Shown piece after piece: positions 46,991 through 57,357 of a stretch of DNA of 64,000 bases. The DNA comes from Aspidapion aeneum. Its lineage: Eukaryota; Arthropoda; Insecta; Coleoptera; Brentidae. The stretch spans positions 206,557,013-206,621,012 of the forward strand of contig OY755038.1 in NCBI GenBank assembly GCA_963576565.1, read 5' to 3'. The translations under genes were made by a program, and so were the position numbers. A model generated the notes under the pieces. That model had not been told where the DNA came from and did not search any database. It worked only from the letters and a program-made list of their open reading frames with translations. The stretch's first letter is position 1; each line of letters opens with the position of its first letter.

Positions 46991-48140
46991 ATGAGATGCA
47001 GAGTCATGCACAAAATATCTTTGAGGTATTTTGACGTTACGGACATTCATCGAAGATTGCTCACCAAGAGTCGGTGAGCATGGATGCAATGAATCTCAAT
47101 GGAATTCCGACAAATTCCACTGATTAATTTAATTTAGCTCGAGTGTTGTCTTGGATGAGCGCATTGGTGTTTCTTTTAGACACATGCGTTTTCGAATAAA
47201 ATAAAATATTTATAGGTTGGTTGGCCAACTTCTATTTGTATTTTTTCTGTATTAAACAGTATAAGAGTTTTTAATATGGTTTTTTTTCATTTTGTTTTAT
47301 TTTATTTTCAAGCGGTATAAACTCGGCATATATCATTCAAAGCAACAGTAGGCAGCAGTCAGCTACACTAATATTTCGAAAGTTTTTCCAACCCATATAT
47401 TATATTTTCAAAATCACTTCTGATAAAAAGTCAGGAGAAACTTTTTTCCTTTAAATCTATAAACCCCTGTCCATGGAATGGATTACCGTTCACGGATTGC
47501 TTTCAATCTAATGTAAAACTTTCTTGTTTCTCGGCGAGATTTACCTGCAATCGTTGACTGAGGGCACAAAGATTGAAGGCCAGGTGCACACTTGCGAATT
47601 TCTGCTGCACGATTGAAATGAATCGTATGGACAGGCATGGACCAAATAATGAACGCGAAATATGTCGCGACTAAAGCTCAAACTGGAGAGATAAATTGGA
47701 TACTATTACTGAAGTTTGGAGTATTTTATTTTAACTTCCAAAAACACGATAGATCTTTAAAAAGAACACCTGAACAACGACTGACAGGCTAGGATGTCTT
47801 GAGCATCTTGAGTAGTCCCAGTTGTCATAATTATTTTGTAGCCGATAGGGTGGTTTGGTTTGGTTACATGTGCGGGAAACAGCCCGACTGATGATTAAAG
47901 GTCTTAAAACACCAGTGGTCCTAATTTTATGTTTTTCTCCAAAACGTGGAGGTAAAAAAAACTGTAAAAATGATGACTTCGGCAAACGTAGCGTAGTGAC
48001 TCAAACGCAAGTAATTCCATTAACGGACAGAATCAAATGACTTGCTTAAGAAAAAAAAAACTGACGTACACGTGTCAGGCAAACAGCGCGCGCGAAATTT
48101 AAAATAAAGTTTTTATACTTATCGAGAAGGCGGTGGTAAA
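46991..48140. other. Intronic sequence without a recognised gene
   Basis: Probably includes the 3' tail of the LINE (to about 47120). The remainder is AT-rich; open frames at 47731-48040 show no known motif. Confidence 0.35.
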
Positions 48141-48418
48141 TAGGGACTTATTGGAATAAAACCTGACTTTATTTTAGAGTCGACTTTATTCACATACATT
48201 TACAAAGAAAACTAACAGCTGACCTCTCAAAATTGACATATCAATTTAAAAATAAAGTCGCTAACTTTCATTTAATAAATACCGACACTAATAAATCATC
48301 CGGTTCTTAGATACACAACGGCCGAATTTTGAAGGAAAGCAGCTGCTTTTTATATGTAAATATGTCACAATACGGTCGATTTTAAAATAAGGTCAGGTTT
48401 TATTCCAATAAGTGTCTA
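48141..48418. mobile_element. MITE with tagggacttattggaataaa ends
   Basis: Left end tagggacttattggaataaa followed by acctgac; right end ggtcaggttttattccaata followed by agtgtcta; arms about 30 bp. Interior also pairs (ttaaaataaagtcgac-like blocks). Same family as 21958-22233. Confidence 0.8.
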
Positions 48419-49669
48419 ATGTCGCAGTCGTTCCAACCCAAGTTAAAACGAATACCTAACATTCTCCCGGAGGAAAATGCAAAAAGCAAGCATTTTATTA
48501 AAATAAAAAATAAATAATAAGAAAAATTTTAACATGCATTTTCACAAAACATACCTGCACTGCAAAGCCCTGAATGTGACGTAGCAGCTTGAGAACGGCA
48601 CCCTGACCCAGAATATTATTCCTGAACGTACCACCCCAAAGCCCTCTTTTTATTACCCAAAAATTAACAAAGCTAATCGTTGCATTAAGCGAACTTACAC
48701 ATTATTATCAGATTATTTACCATCTCTTTTTAAACTAATGTATTAGTAAGGGCGCCTAATAATCCTAAACACAAATGACATCAATACCTAAACAGTGGTC
48801 TGCACGTTTTATTAATTAAACTCACACATTATCATCCTGCCACTTACTCTCTCTTTTTAACTCAATGTAGTGGGACGGGCGCACACCAATCTAAAACAGC
48901 CATGGGATTATTTTGCAAAGAGATTTGTTTTTCAGATGTCATTTTGACAATCAATGCCAATAACTTTCTTCCATCAGCCGCAGCGCTATGAGTTGGACAA
49001 CAATATAAAATTAGCTGTGCATTAAAAAGAGATGCAAATGAGTCCATAATTATAATTTGAATCGGGGCGCAGTCAGCAACATACTGCGTATGCGTTTTTC
49101 CCACCTAGGCATCTCTCTCACATTTACCTTAGTTCTTATTACGAATTTCGTCTTAAGCGACTCGTTCAGTCACTGCAAACACAAGTTGAACTTCAATTCG
49201 ATTTTTATGCGAAAATCGGTCGACCGGGTCCGTGCAAACTTCTTGAGATATTCTTTTATTTTTCTTGAGATTTTTCAAGAGGGTCGTTGTAAGCCATTGC
49301 TTCAGAAGAATTATTATTAAACATTCACCTTTCTCAAAGCCGTTTTGTGAATAGAAACATCCACTTATTTTTCTGAGTTGGATTGCTGCACGTGTCAGTA
49401 ATTGCACGAATTACGCTATGCGGAGTTTTTTCCAACTTCCGTGCGTATGTCTGAAAAAACTTGAATTTTCCACACTCCACACAGTGAGTTAAAATTAAGA
49501 AATTTTGTTTAGTAACAATTTGTTTTGTTAAAGAAGGAAACAATTATTTTTACCTTCCTTGTCTACCCAGCAATGGCTAGAGAAGGTATTATTTTCGACA
49601 AATTTTTTTTTTTTGAGATAACGCCGAAGGTATGTTGTTTGTGTGTATTTCGACCTATCTTAGCAATAT
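48419..49669. other. Intronic sequence without a recognised gene
   Basis: Two near repeats (ttaaactcacacattatcat near 48815, gaacttacacattattatca near 48688, each followed by ctctctttttaa-type text) suggest a decayed duplication at 48640-48900. Otherwise nothing recognised; open frames at 49057-49543 are not family members. Confidence 0.4.
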
Positions 49670-50065
49670 CGTCGTCATGTCTGTGTGTGTGTGTGTGTGT
49701 ATATCTGCACGATATAACACGATAGCTCCTAAACTGCTGAACCGATTTTTATAAAATTTTGAGGTAAAATTTTGTTTATTAGATTTTGGTCAAAATCCAT
49801 TAATGCTAAGTGCATTTTTTTGACAATTAAAAAATTAAACAACTTCTAAATTTCTAACAGAGCACCGCATGAATATGCGATTTTCGGAATATAATAGATT
49901 GCATTTTGCTCAATAATTTGTGTAATAACCAAAAACTTCGTAGGAGCAGTTTCTGAGATATTTACAAAAAACTGTTTCAAGGCTGATATATCATGGATTC
50001 ACTTGAAGTGTGCTAATAGGCTAACTAGGAAGGTATCAGATCCGTCGTGGATCCATTTATTTTTG
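49670..50065. repeat. Dispersed repeat, copy 2 (inverted relative to 16440-16800)
   Basis: Begins with a (gt)n run at 49681-49700. It then carries, in order, gctgaaccgatttttataaa, gagcaccgcatgaatatgcg, aaaaacttcgtaggag, actgtttcaaggctgatata, ttcacttgaagtgtgctaat and gtcgtggatcca. All are complements of blocks in the first copy, over about 390 bp. Confidence 0.7.
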
Positions 50066-50179
50066 CGTATTTTAAAAAAAAATTATTAACAAAAATGTAT
50101 TTTATTAGTTTCTTAAAATTATTTTTTAATCTTCACTAAAATAAAATTACATAAGAGGTGTTTTCTCCCATGCCGTACC

Positions 50180-51000
50180 CCATAGTTTATCTTTAAGGAC
50201 AAATAATAAATCGTCAAAGATCATAAAGGAAAATGGTGTAACAGTCCAATGTCAAAAATGAAATTATTAATAACCGGACACTATGAAAAACGTCATTCAT
50301 CAAAACAGGACTAAGAGTAAAATCGAAATTTTGTATAACGTCTTTTGTCAAAACCATACAAAATCCTAAAAAGCTTGTCGTACACCCAAAAAAGAGCGGT
50401 TCTGATATTGCTATGCAAATGGAGCGTCCTTCACTGCAGTCTCTTTACTGCCATGCTTAAAAACGACGTATAAAGATATGGATTGCTATAGCAGATACGG
50501 CATTTTTAATAAACAAGGCCCATCTTTAAAGAAAGTCCAAAGTTGGACTCTAGGTCAGTATCCGTTTGCAATTAATTGAACAAGAGGTTAGGTGGTTAGC
50601 ACCGATTTCGACCACTCAAAAGAAGGACAGAGGAGCTAATTAAAGAAAAAAAAACATTTTTATGTGTGTGTATTTTTGGGTTTAAAATAACAATAAACTT
50701 CCATGATACCTATTTGTTTGAAAGGAAAAGAGACGGACCCAGTATACATAAAGAAATGAGAGAGTTGCGCATGCTAGGCCTGGCCCGTTTTTATGATTTC
50801 TCCCTTTTTGATTTTGTCCGCTTTTAATAAAAGACGTTATACTAAACTTTGATTTTTATCTTGTCTTGTTTTGATGAATTACGTTTTCGATAATGTCCGG
50901 TTATTAATAATTCCGTTTTTGGCATTGGACTGTTATACCATTTTCCTCTATGATCTTGGACGATTTTTTTTTGTCATTTATGACGATTGATATGTTTTTT
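50180..51000. mobile_element. Foldback element with a nested MITE copy
   Basis: Left-arm blocks (aagatcataaaggaaaatgg 50218; taacagtccaatg 50238; ttattaataaccggaca 50265; tcatcaaaacagg 50298; ataacgtcttttgt 50335) are complemented on the right: acaaaagacg-like 50828, cttgttttgatga 50868, tgtccggttattaataa 50896, cattggactgtta 50923, ccattttcctctatgatctt 50938. The centre contains about 100 bp (50540-50641) related to the MITE at 2740-2890. Confidence 0.8.
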
Positions 51001-51404
51001 ATTTAATAAAATATTTTTTTAACGCACCTTCACGAATTGTTTTTAATATTTATTTTTTACATTTCTTAATTAATTAACTTAATTTTCCAGAGAGCAAAAA
51101 ATGAATTTTAATTACCTACTTATCGAAAAGGTAAGGAATAATGACAAAAAACAAAAACGAGATAAATTTTTTTTAATGTTCAATCTAAACAAATTCTGTA
51201 GTTGTTCTCTGCGACCTCACTAAAATAATTAAGGTAAAATATTTATCAAATACCTTTTGTTATTACAAACAAATAATCCGCCAAGTTTGACAAGAAATAA
51301 GCGTTTTTTGAATAAAATCTGAAATTTCCTTTATATCTATACAGGGCGTACCTAAAGTGAAGCACTAAACTTATATTTTTATATAGCACGTTGTCTATAC
51401 CAAC

Positions 51405-51892
51405 CAGAGTTGCCAGATTTTTCAAATTAAAAAGCGGGACAAATTAAGTAAATGCGTAAACACAAAAATTTTAAATAGATACTAAAAATTTACATCGATT
51501 CTAACAAAGCTGGAGTGTTTTAGGAACTAGATGGTGGTACTTATTCAAAAGTGAGTTTTTTTTGTAGGTAATTGAGGAGGTGAAAAACTTTTAAATTAAG
51601 TTGTGTTTTTAAACTTCTATTGTCTTCATTATATTTCGATGATCACAATTTCATGCATAATAAAATATTTGCTCTGTGATTTCTTTTGAAGTGATTTGTG
51701 AATTTTATTTTAACATAACAAATTAAAAGTTAAAGTTTTATACAGGTAAAAAAATATGACAGAAATGAAAAAAAGCTGGAAAATCATTGTCCCCTGCATA
51801 AAACGCGGGACTTTAATGGGATTAAAAAAAAACAGGACAGACCAACAAAAAGCGGAACCATCCCGCCGTAGGCGGGACGTCTGGCAACCCTG
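51405..51892. mobile_element. hAT-type MITE with exact 8-bp target duplication
   Basis: 488 bp. Left end cagagttgccagattttt and right end cgtctggcaaccctg are inverted over the cag(a/g)gttgccaga core. The exact 8-bp repeat ataccaac lies at 51397-51404 and 51893-51900. Inner repeated text (aaagcgggacaaa and aaagcggaacc) lies near both ends. The end is related to the 23217-25167 hAT (tagggttgcaac). No coding sequence. Confidence 0.9.
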
Positions 51893-51900
51893 ATACCAAC

Positions 51901-52369
51901 ATATAAGTTAATTGTCTACACTAAAACTTATGTATTTGTTGATTATATTTTGGTTAAAGTAAAAAAATGTCTGCATTTAATTCTACCCAAAATTGGCAAA
52001 AAAACTAAAAAAGTTGCCCCCACCTTTTCTTTTCCAAATTTTTGTCGCAACTCAATTAAACCTAATTGGTTTCTTATGTAAGCTTTTCGCCAAAAACTTC
52101 GACCAGACATTGACTCAAGAAACGGAGTAAAAGTAAAATAAAACTTGGTCCCTAACCATCTGAAAAACTTCGCCAATTTTCTCTGGAATATGACAAAGTA
52201 GAGTCACTGCATCATTTCGAAAAAGCGTTTTGGTATAAATTAATATTTACGAGTTATTTATACAACTACACCAAACACTCATAATCAGCGACCTTAAACA
52301 CCCGAAAGTTCCAAATTTGATAAGTAATATAGGTTCGTAAATGGAAAAATATATTATCAATCAATGCAT
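51901..52369. other. Intronic sequence with a fragment related to the 16.9-kb foldback
   Basis: No gene. The text ataatcagcgaccttaaaca followed by ccgaaagttccaaatttgat at 52280-52320 closely resembles 17610-17655 inside the 16898-18013 foldback element, so this is a second, partial member of that family. Confidence 0.5.
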
Positions 52370-53200
52370 AAACGGACATCCAGTACCTGATGATTGAAAA
52401 ATTGCATTAATTGCATTCATATCCTCAATACATAAAGAAGGAAACAAGCTGGATTGCAACAATTACAGAGGAATTTCAGTAGCCGATACTTAAAGTAGAT
52501 TGTAAGGTAGGATTTTTAGAAATCTAATAAAGCATGATTTTCATGAACAAGAAGAGAAGAGCAAAGTGGGTTTCGTGCAGGCAGATCTTGTAGTGATAAT
52601 GTTTTTGTCTTAAACAAGTAATTGAGAAAAGGAGTGCCAGAAATATAGAGACATGTTACCTTTGTGAACCTACAAAACGCCTATGATACCGTTCCAGTAA
52701 AAAAATTATGGACAGTGTTAAAGCAAACTAATATTAATCATACATACATAAAGCGATAACAGAACTATACAAAGGGTCAAAATCTAAAATTAAAATTGGA
52801 AATCAACTTTCAAAAGAACTTCTGGTAACAATAGGCTTACGACAGGGAGTATATGATGAGAAAGTTAATGGATGTGAAAGTGTCGAAATGGATGCAATAA
52901 GAACAGATCATATAAGAAATCGACAGAAGCATAACAGATGACATAACTAAAAGGCAACTAATATGGTACGTCCATGTACAATGGATGAACGACGAAAGAT
53001 TACCAAAGTACGTCCTAGAATGGCAACCAATAGGGCGCAGAAAAAGTGGGTGTTCTAAACTGGAATGGCAACAGTCAATCCAAAGATGAATGAGTAAGAA
53101 AAAACAGAAACAGCAGATGGATTGTCAGGATCGCAGGAGGTGGAGAATAGGCGTCGGACAACGTAGAAAAACGTTGTTGGATTTTAACATCCAATCAGAG
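52370..53200 (+). pseudogene. Non-LTR endonuclease-RT remnant, copy A, internally deleted
   Basis: Degenerate + strand frames: HKEGNKLDCNNYRGISVADT (RT start), SGFRAGRSC, motif A as FVNLQNAYDTVPVKKLW (expected Asp replaced by Asn in FVDL), KIKIGNQLSKELLVTIGLRQ, then a jump into VEMDAIRTDHIRN, ITDDITKRQLIWYVHVQWMN, EWQPIGRRKSGCSKLEWQQS and CQDRRRWRIGVGQRRKT. The region with the FADD catalytic motif is deleted between LRQG and VEMDAIR. Same family as the - strand copies at 54110-55084 and 55431-56230. Confidence 0.85.
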
Positions 53201-53599
53201 AAACAAGATGTCAAGAAGCGGAAAGGAAAGAGGAAATCGACATCAAATTTCATCACATTAACCAAAGTTTTAATCAAGGATCTATGATATGAGTCATTGG
53301 AGAACCGTAGGCCAGAAGCAACCCGCAAACCGGTTAGACTAAAGCACAATTAAATTTTGGTATTTCGCTTCTTTGTTTTGCGGCCGGGACATAAACTAAG
53401 GTAAAACGTTTCTCTGTATTTATTCTACCGGTCGCAGGGACTCCAAACAAAAGAAAAGAGGGAAAAATGTGGAGCAATATCGAGAATTGGCAGATATCGG
53501 GTAACATAATACGAAAGTAATGAACACCGGCGTTATAGGAGAAGTTTGGTACAAATCTAGTTAGCGAAATATTAGTTGTTTTTTCGCGTCCGCCTGTGT

Positions 53600-54109
53600 A
53601 ATGCTACAGGCAACTACCGTATTGCGCTGAGGTTAGATAAAGTACGGTTATGTCGACATTCTTGAAAAATTCCTTGAATATTATTGAACCTTGGCTTAGG
53701 ATATCTGCTACGACTCACATTAGCTATCTCAGTGGTAATGTTGAATTTTTGCCTCAGACCCGAGGCTACCCTAGTAGATTTAGGTAACCATAGCACATTT
53801 CATTTTTCCTTTTCATTTTTCATCATCTTTATTTTTTCTTCTTTTTATTGCATTTTGGTTGTATCGTACTGATGAACTATTATAAGACGACAACATCGAT
53901 GTCTGTGAATGTTCTGAGAATTCTTTTGATATTTCATATTAAACCTGGGCTTAGGATACCCTACTACGATTGACTTGAACTTTCTCCGTAGTGATGTTAG
54001 ATTTTTGCATCAGATCCTAGGCTACCCTAGCTTATACTGCACTTATACTGGTTTTCTAAACTGGGTATACACATCTCATTTTTCCTTTTCAGTTTTCCTA
54101 CTACTATGT
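53600..54109 (-). repeat. Duplicated sequence next to LINE copy B
   Basis: Two direct copies: the block from aaccttggcttaggatatct to gaggctaccctag at about 53690-53770, and from aacctgggcttaggatac to taggctaccctagc at about 53942-54030. The period is about 252 bp. Related text (ggccagaagcaacccgc, complement-like) follows copy A near 53310. Probably the 3' tail region of the LINE family, duplicated. Confidence 0.6.
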
Positions 54110-55084
54110 CGGTTTAGAACGTTTTTCTACGTTGTCCGACGCCAATTCTCCACCTCCTTCGATCCTGACAATCATCTTCCGTCAGGTTTTTTGACTCATT
54201 GATCTTTGGATTGACTATTGCCATTCCAGTTTAGGACGCCCTCTTTTTCTGCGCCCTATTGGTTGCCATTCTAGAACCCGCTTTGGTAAGCTTTCGTCGT
54301 TCATCAGTTGTACATGGCCGTACCGTATCAGTTGTCTTTTAGTGATGTCATCCGTTATGCTTCCCTCGATTCCCATTCTTTCTTTTATGATCACATTTCT
54401 TATATGATCTGTTCTAGATATTCTCGTTGATCTTATTGCATCCATTTCGACACTTTCCATTTTTGCTTTGTATTTTTCTGTTACGCGACAAGTCTCTATT
54501 CCATACAGCAGCGTGCTTTTCACCATTGTTTCATATATGTTAAATTTTACATTCTTTTTTATATCTCTGCTCCATAAAATACTGTTAAGACAACCAATTA
54601 CCTTTTTTGCTTTTACTATTCTTTTTTCTAGATCTTTACAGTCTGTTCCTGTCTTATCAAATGTGACACCCAAGTATACATACTCACTGCATGGAGATTT
54701 TGTTTGTCCATTCTCTAGTTCTAACTCACTTGATTCGTTTCCAATACATAAGTACTGTGTCTTGTCCACGTTCACTGTTAACCCCCACTTTTGATATTCT
54801 TTCGTTAACTTTCTCATCATATACTCCATGTCTTCTTTATCATTAGCTACAATTACTTGGTCGTCAGCAAACTGTAGTATGTATATGGTAAATCGGTCGT
54901 TAAGATGTATTCCCATGCCGTGTACTTTACGTTTCCAGTTTTTTAAAGCTACTGCGATATATATTTTAAAAAGAGTTGGAGAGATACGACATCCCTGTCT
55001 TAAGCCTTTCGTTACCTGGAATTCTTTTGAAAGTCGATTTCCAATTTTAATTTTTATTAAATTATTTTTTTCAGTTTTCATCAC
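54110..55084 (-). pseudogene. Non-LTR endonuclease-RT, copy B, longest reading frame (catalytic FADD present)
   Basis: The longest open frame in the window is 55084-54215, 289 residues. It starts in the middle of RT with IKIGNRLSKEFQVTKGLRQG (block B), then CRISPTLFKIYI, the catalytic ILQFADDQVIVANDKEDME (motif C, FADD), GLTVNVDKTQYLCIG (motif D) and YVYLGVTFD (motif E). A thumb region follows (CLNSILWSRDIKKNVKFNIY, TLLYGIETC), then MDAIRSTRISRTDHIRN and YGHVQLMNDESLPKRVLEWQ. After a stop near 54215, sequence like CQDRRRWRIG of copy A continues to about 54120. Motif A and the endonuclease are missing (5' truncated), so it cannot be autonomous. RTE-like placement is likely but not proven. Confidence 0.9.
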
Positions 55085-55430
55085 CTTTATTCATCCCCTT
55101 TCCATCCCTTTTGGATATCCCATACTGACGCAGTGTAATAAGACGGTAACATCGATATCCGAGAGTACCACCACCCCGTTCTCAGGACGAGCCCGAAAAT
55201 TAATTTATTTAGTCTGGAATAATAATTTTTTAAAACGAATTTACTGTAACTGGTTTAAAATTGTCATATCATCCAATTATTTTTGCAGCCCATTATTTAT
55301 TATGAAGTGGCATAATTTGTCTGGTTTAAATTATGCAAAGGTATTAATTAACATTTTGGCGATGCGCCCACCATTGTACCACTTACGCTTAATAATGTAT
55401 CAAACTATCCAGTAGCGTATCCAGGTGGTT
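55085..55430. other. Spacer between two LINE copies
   Basis: The string atcgatatccgagagt and neighbours near 55150 resemble 53890-53910 (catcgatgtctgtgaatg), suggesting more of the LINE-family flank. No gene. Confidence 0.4.
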
Positions 55431-56230
55431 CTACCCAAAAAGTAAAAATATTTTTAACAAACTCAAATTTTTAGACTTAAATGTAAAATAGATTGAAACT
55501 AGTTTAATATTTAAAGATGAACTCAAATTTGTATTGTTCGTACCCAAGTATACATAATCATTGCATGGAGATATTTTTTGACCATTGTCTATTTCTAACT
55601 CACTTGATTCGTTTCCAATACATAAGTACTGTGTCTTGTCCATGTTCACTGTTAACCCCCACTTTTGGTATTTTTCCTTTAACTTTCTTATCATTTACTC
55701 TTATCATTTACTCCATCGGTAAATTGGTCATTAAGTTGTGTTCCCATACGGTGTATTTTACGTTTCCAGTTTTTTAGAGCTACTGCGATATATATTTTAA
55801 AAAGAGTTGAAGAGATACAACATCCCTGTCTTAAGCTTTTCGTTACCAGGAATTCTTTTGAAAGTCGATTTCCAATTTTAATTTTAGATTTTGGCCCTTT
55901 GTATAGTTCTTTTATCGCTTTTATGTATGTATGATTGATATTAGTTAGCCCTAGCACTATCCATAATTTTTCTACTGGAACGGTATCATATGCTTTGTGA
56001 AGGTCCACAAAGGTAACATAAGTTCCTATATTTCTAGAACTCTTTTCTCAATTACTTGTTTAAGACAAAGAACATTATCACAGATCTGCCTGCACGAAAC
56101 CCACTTTGCTCTTCTTCTCGCTGTTCATAAAAATCATTCTCTATTAGATCTCTAAGATTCCTACCGTACAATCTACTTAGGGTACTGGTTACTGAAATCC
56201 CTCTTCAATTGTTGTAATCCAGCTTGTTTC
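55431..56230 (-). pseudogene. Non-LTR endonuclease-RT remnant, copy C, internally deleted
   Basis: The - strand frame 56008-55691 contains motif A as MDLHKAYDTVPVEKLW, TNINHTYIKAIKELYKG, KIKIGNRLSKEFLVTKSLRQ and CCISSTLFKIYI. Upstream (56040-56230), frames with CGFRAG-like text and ISVTSTLS extend the RT N-terminus. After DQFTDG the sequence jumps to KEKYQKWGLTVNMDKTQYLC (55694 downwards) and CNDYVYLG, so the FADD motif is deleted. It breaks off near 55530. Complements copy B, which retains FADD but lacks motif A. Confidence 0.85.
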
Positions 56231-56365
56231 CTTTGCAATGCATAAAAAAAGGAAACAATTATATATAGTTACTCTTTAAAATCGATGTTGAGATCAATTA
56301 AAAATATTTTGTTTGACAATTAATTTTGTTATCAAATACCAAATTGCAAATAATGCAAGGACCTA

Positions 56366-56725
56366 AAACTATAAACAATAAGTAAAATTAAAGAAAGAAA
56401 AATAAGAAAAAAGTTTTCTGCTTCGGCCGGGGATCGAACCCGGGAGGTTATCATACCTTTGACAGTGGGAAAGAAGAATTTAGAGAGATCAGTTGGATGA
56501 CTTGGTCGAGTGTATACCCTGAGAATTTCTCGTTCTTGTATTGAGACACCGCAGCCTGCATAGATGGAAGTTTTCCGAAAATTTATGTATGGCTTCGGTA
56601 GTTCAATGGTTAGAATGTTTGCCTAGATAGCAAGAGATCCCGGGTTCGATCCCCGGCCAAAGCAGAAAACTTTTTTCTTATTTTTCTTTCTTTAATTTCA
56701 CTTGTTGTTTATAATTAATGTTGTA
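56366..56725. mobile_element. Palindromic element whose arms contain tRNA-Gly-like 3' halves
   Basis: Two inverted arms of about 80 bp: aaattaaagaaagaaaaata, agaaaaaagttttctgcttc, ggccggggatcgaacccggg at 56388-56445, and the complement at 56640-56700. Each arm contains a perfect tRNA T-arm (cccgggttcgatccccgg) reading outwards. The right one is part of a nearly complete tRNA-like gene (next entry). The left one retains the T-arm and acceptor 3' strand but has different sequence where the 5' half should be. About 190 bp of unrelated sequence separates the arms. Confidence 0.8.
56592..56664 (+). tRNA. tRNA-Gly-like sequence with altered anticodon loop (probable pseudogene or tRNA-derived repeat)
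   Basis: Folds as a class I tRNA. Acceptor gcttcgg/ccaaagc has one C-A mismatch; D-stem gttc/gaat; anticodon stem tttgc/gcaag; loop ctagata; 5-nt variable loop; perfect T-arm ccggg ttcgatc cccgg. The body follows tRNA-Gly(GCC): gttcaatggttagaat is one base longer than the usual gttcagtggtagaat. The anticodon position reads AGA instead of GCC. AGA would be Ser, but the short variable loop excludes a normal tRNA-Ser. A and B boxes look intact, so Pol III transcription is possible; charging is doubtful. Confidence 0.7.
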
Positions 56726-56981
56726 TTGTGGATTACGTTTTCTGCACTAAAAATGGCTGGGCACGAATTTTAGTTTTTAAATATTCTTCACTGTATATAC
56801 CTGCAGGCAAAACTTTTTTCATTAACGGCTAAGGACCCTTAGGTACGCCTCTGTAATCTAAATATGTACGTATGCATTGCATTGTTATAAAATATGTCTA
56901 TGTGAATGATATGAATATGAATTAACCTAGTTCACCTTATATCTACAGGGTGATATTTAACTCAATAGCACAGTCGTGAAA

Positions 56982-57357
56982 TTTAGTACCCGTGAATTTA
57001 ATCGGGTAAAAAGAAGTTTTTGTTTCTCTCATATTTTTCCGTGGGTAGCCTGAAAGCTTAATCTCACGGGGGTCGAAGATCTAATGGACACCTAGTAAGT
57101 GTTGACAGTTAACTGTTTCGTCCTTATGGGACTCGTCAGAACACTGCTTGGTTAATGTGACACTCTTGCGATGTTAATTAGACGGTTTTGTCTCTAATCC
57201 TATGTAAATAGTGAGAAAACTCTCGCAAGAAGCGCCATCTACCGAGATACGAGAGAAACCAGAACAAGAGCAGGTGAAAATGAACTGCTATACAGATCGA
57301 TTACAAATAAAAAGGAACAAACTAATCCGTGACCTACGACAGCTCTTCTACCTTTCC
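56982..57357 (-). mobile_element. Solo hammerhead-ribozyme repeat, reverse orientation
   Basis: On the - strand, one partial unit of the family: gtcgtaggtcacgga (57325-57340), tttgcaatcgatct-like text, tctcgtatctcggtagatgg (57235-57255), agagacaaaaccgtct, the ribozyme, then gaagctttcaggctacccacg-like text and, at 56990, the unit join acccgtgaattta. Shorter than a full unit (about 375 of about 510 bp), no partner unit adjacent. Confidence 0.85.
57090..57152 (-). ncRNA. Type I hammerhead ribozyme, copy 5 (intact core, best helices)
   Basis: On the - strand: stem I agtgtt/aacact, 6 bp perfect, with an outer acc/ggt helix; core ctgacga (N7 is C here instead of G, which is allowed); stem II gtcc/ggac with loop cataa; gaaa; stem III acagttaactgt, fully self-complementary; cleavage nucleotide C at complement of g57104. 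A complete consensus. Confidence 0.9.

Noticed and set aside
54468..55415. Two + strand open frames of 108 and 195 codons
   Set aside because: They are the antisense shadow of LINE copy B, whose - strand frame contains all RT motifs.
56592..56664. Calling this a functional tRNA-Ser(AGA)
   Set aside because: The variable loop is 5 nt, not a long arm; the body is tRNA-Gly-like, the acceptor has a mismatch, and the sequence lies in a repeated palindrome.
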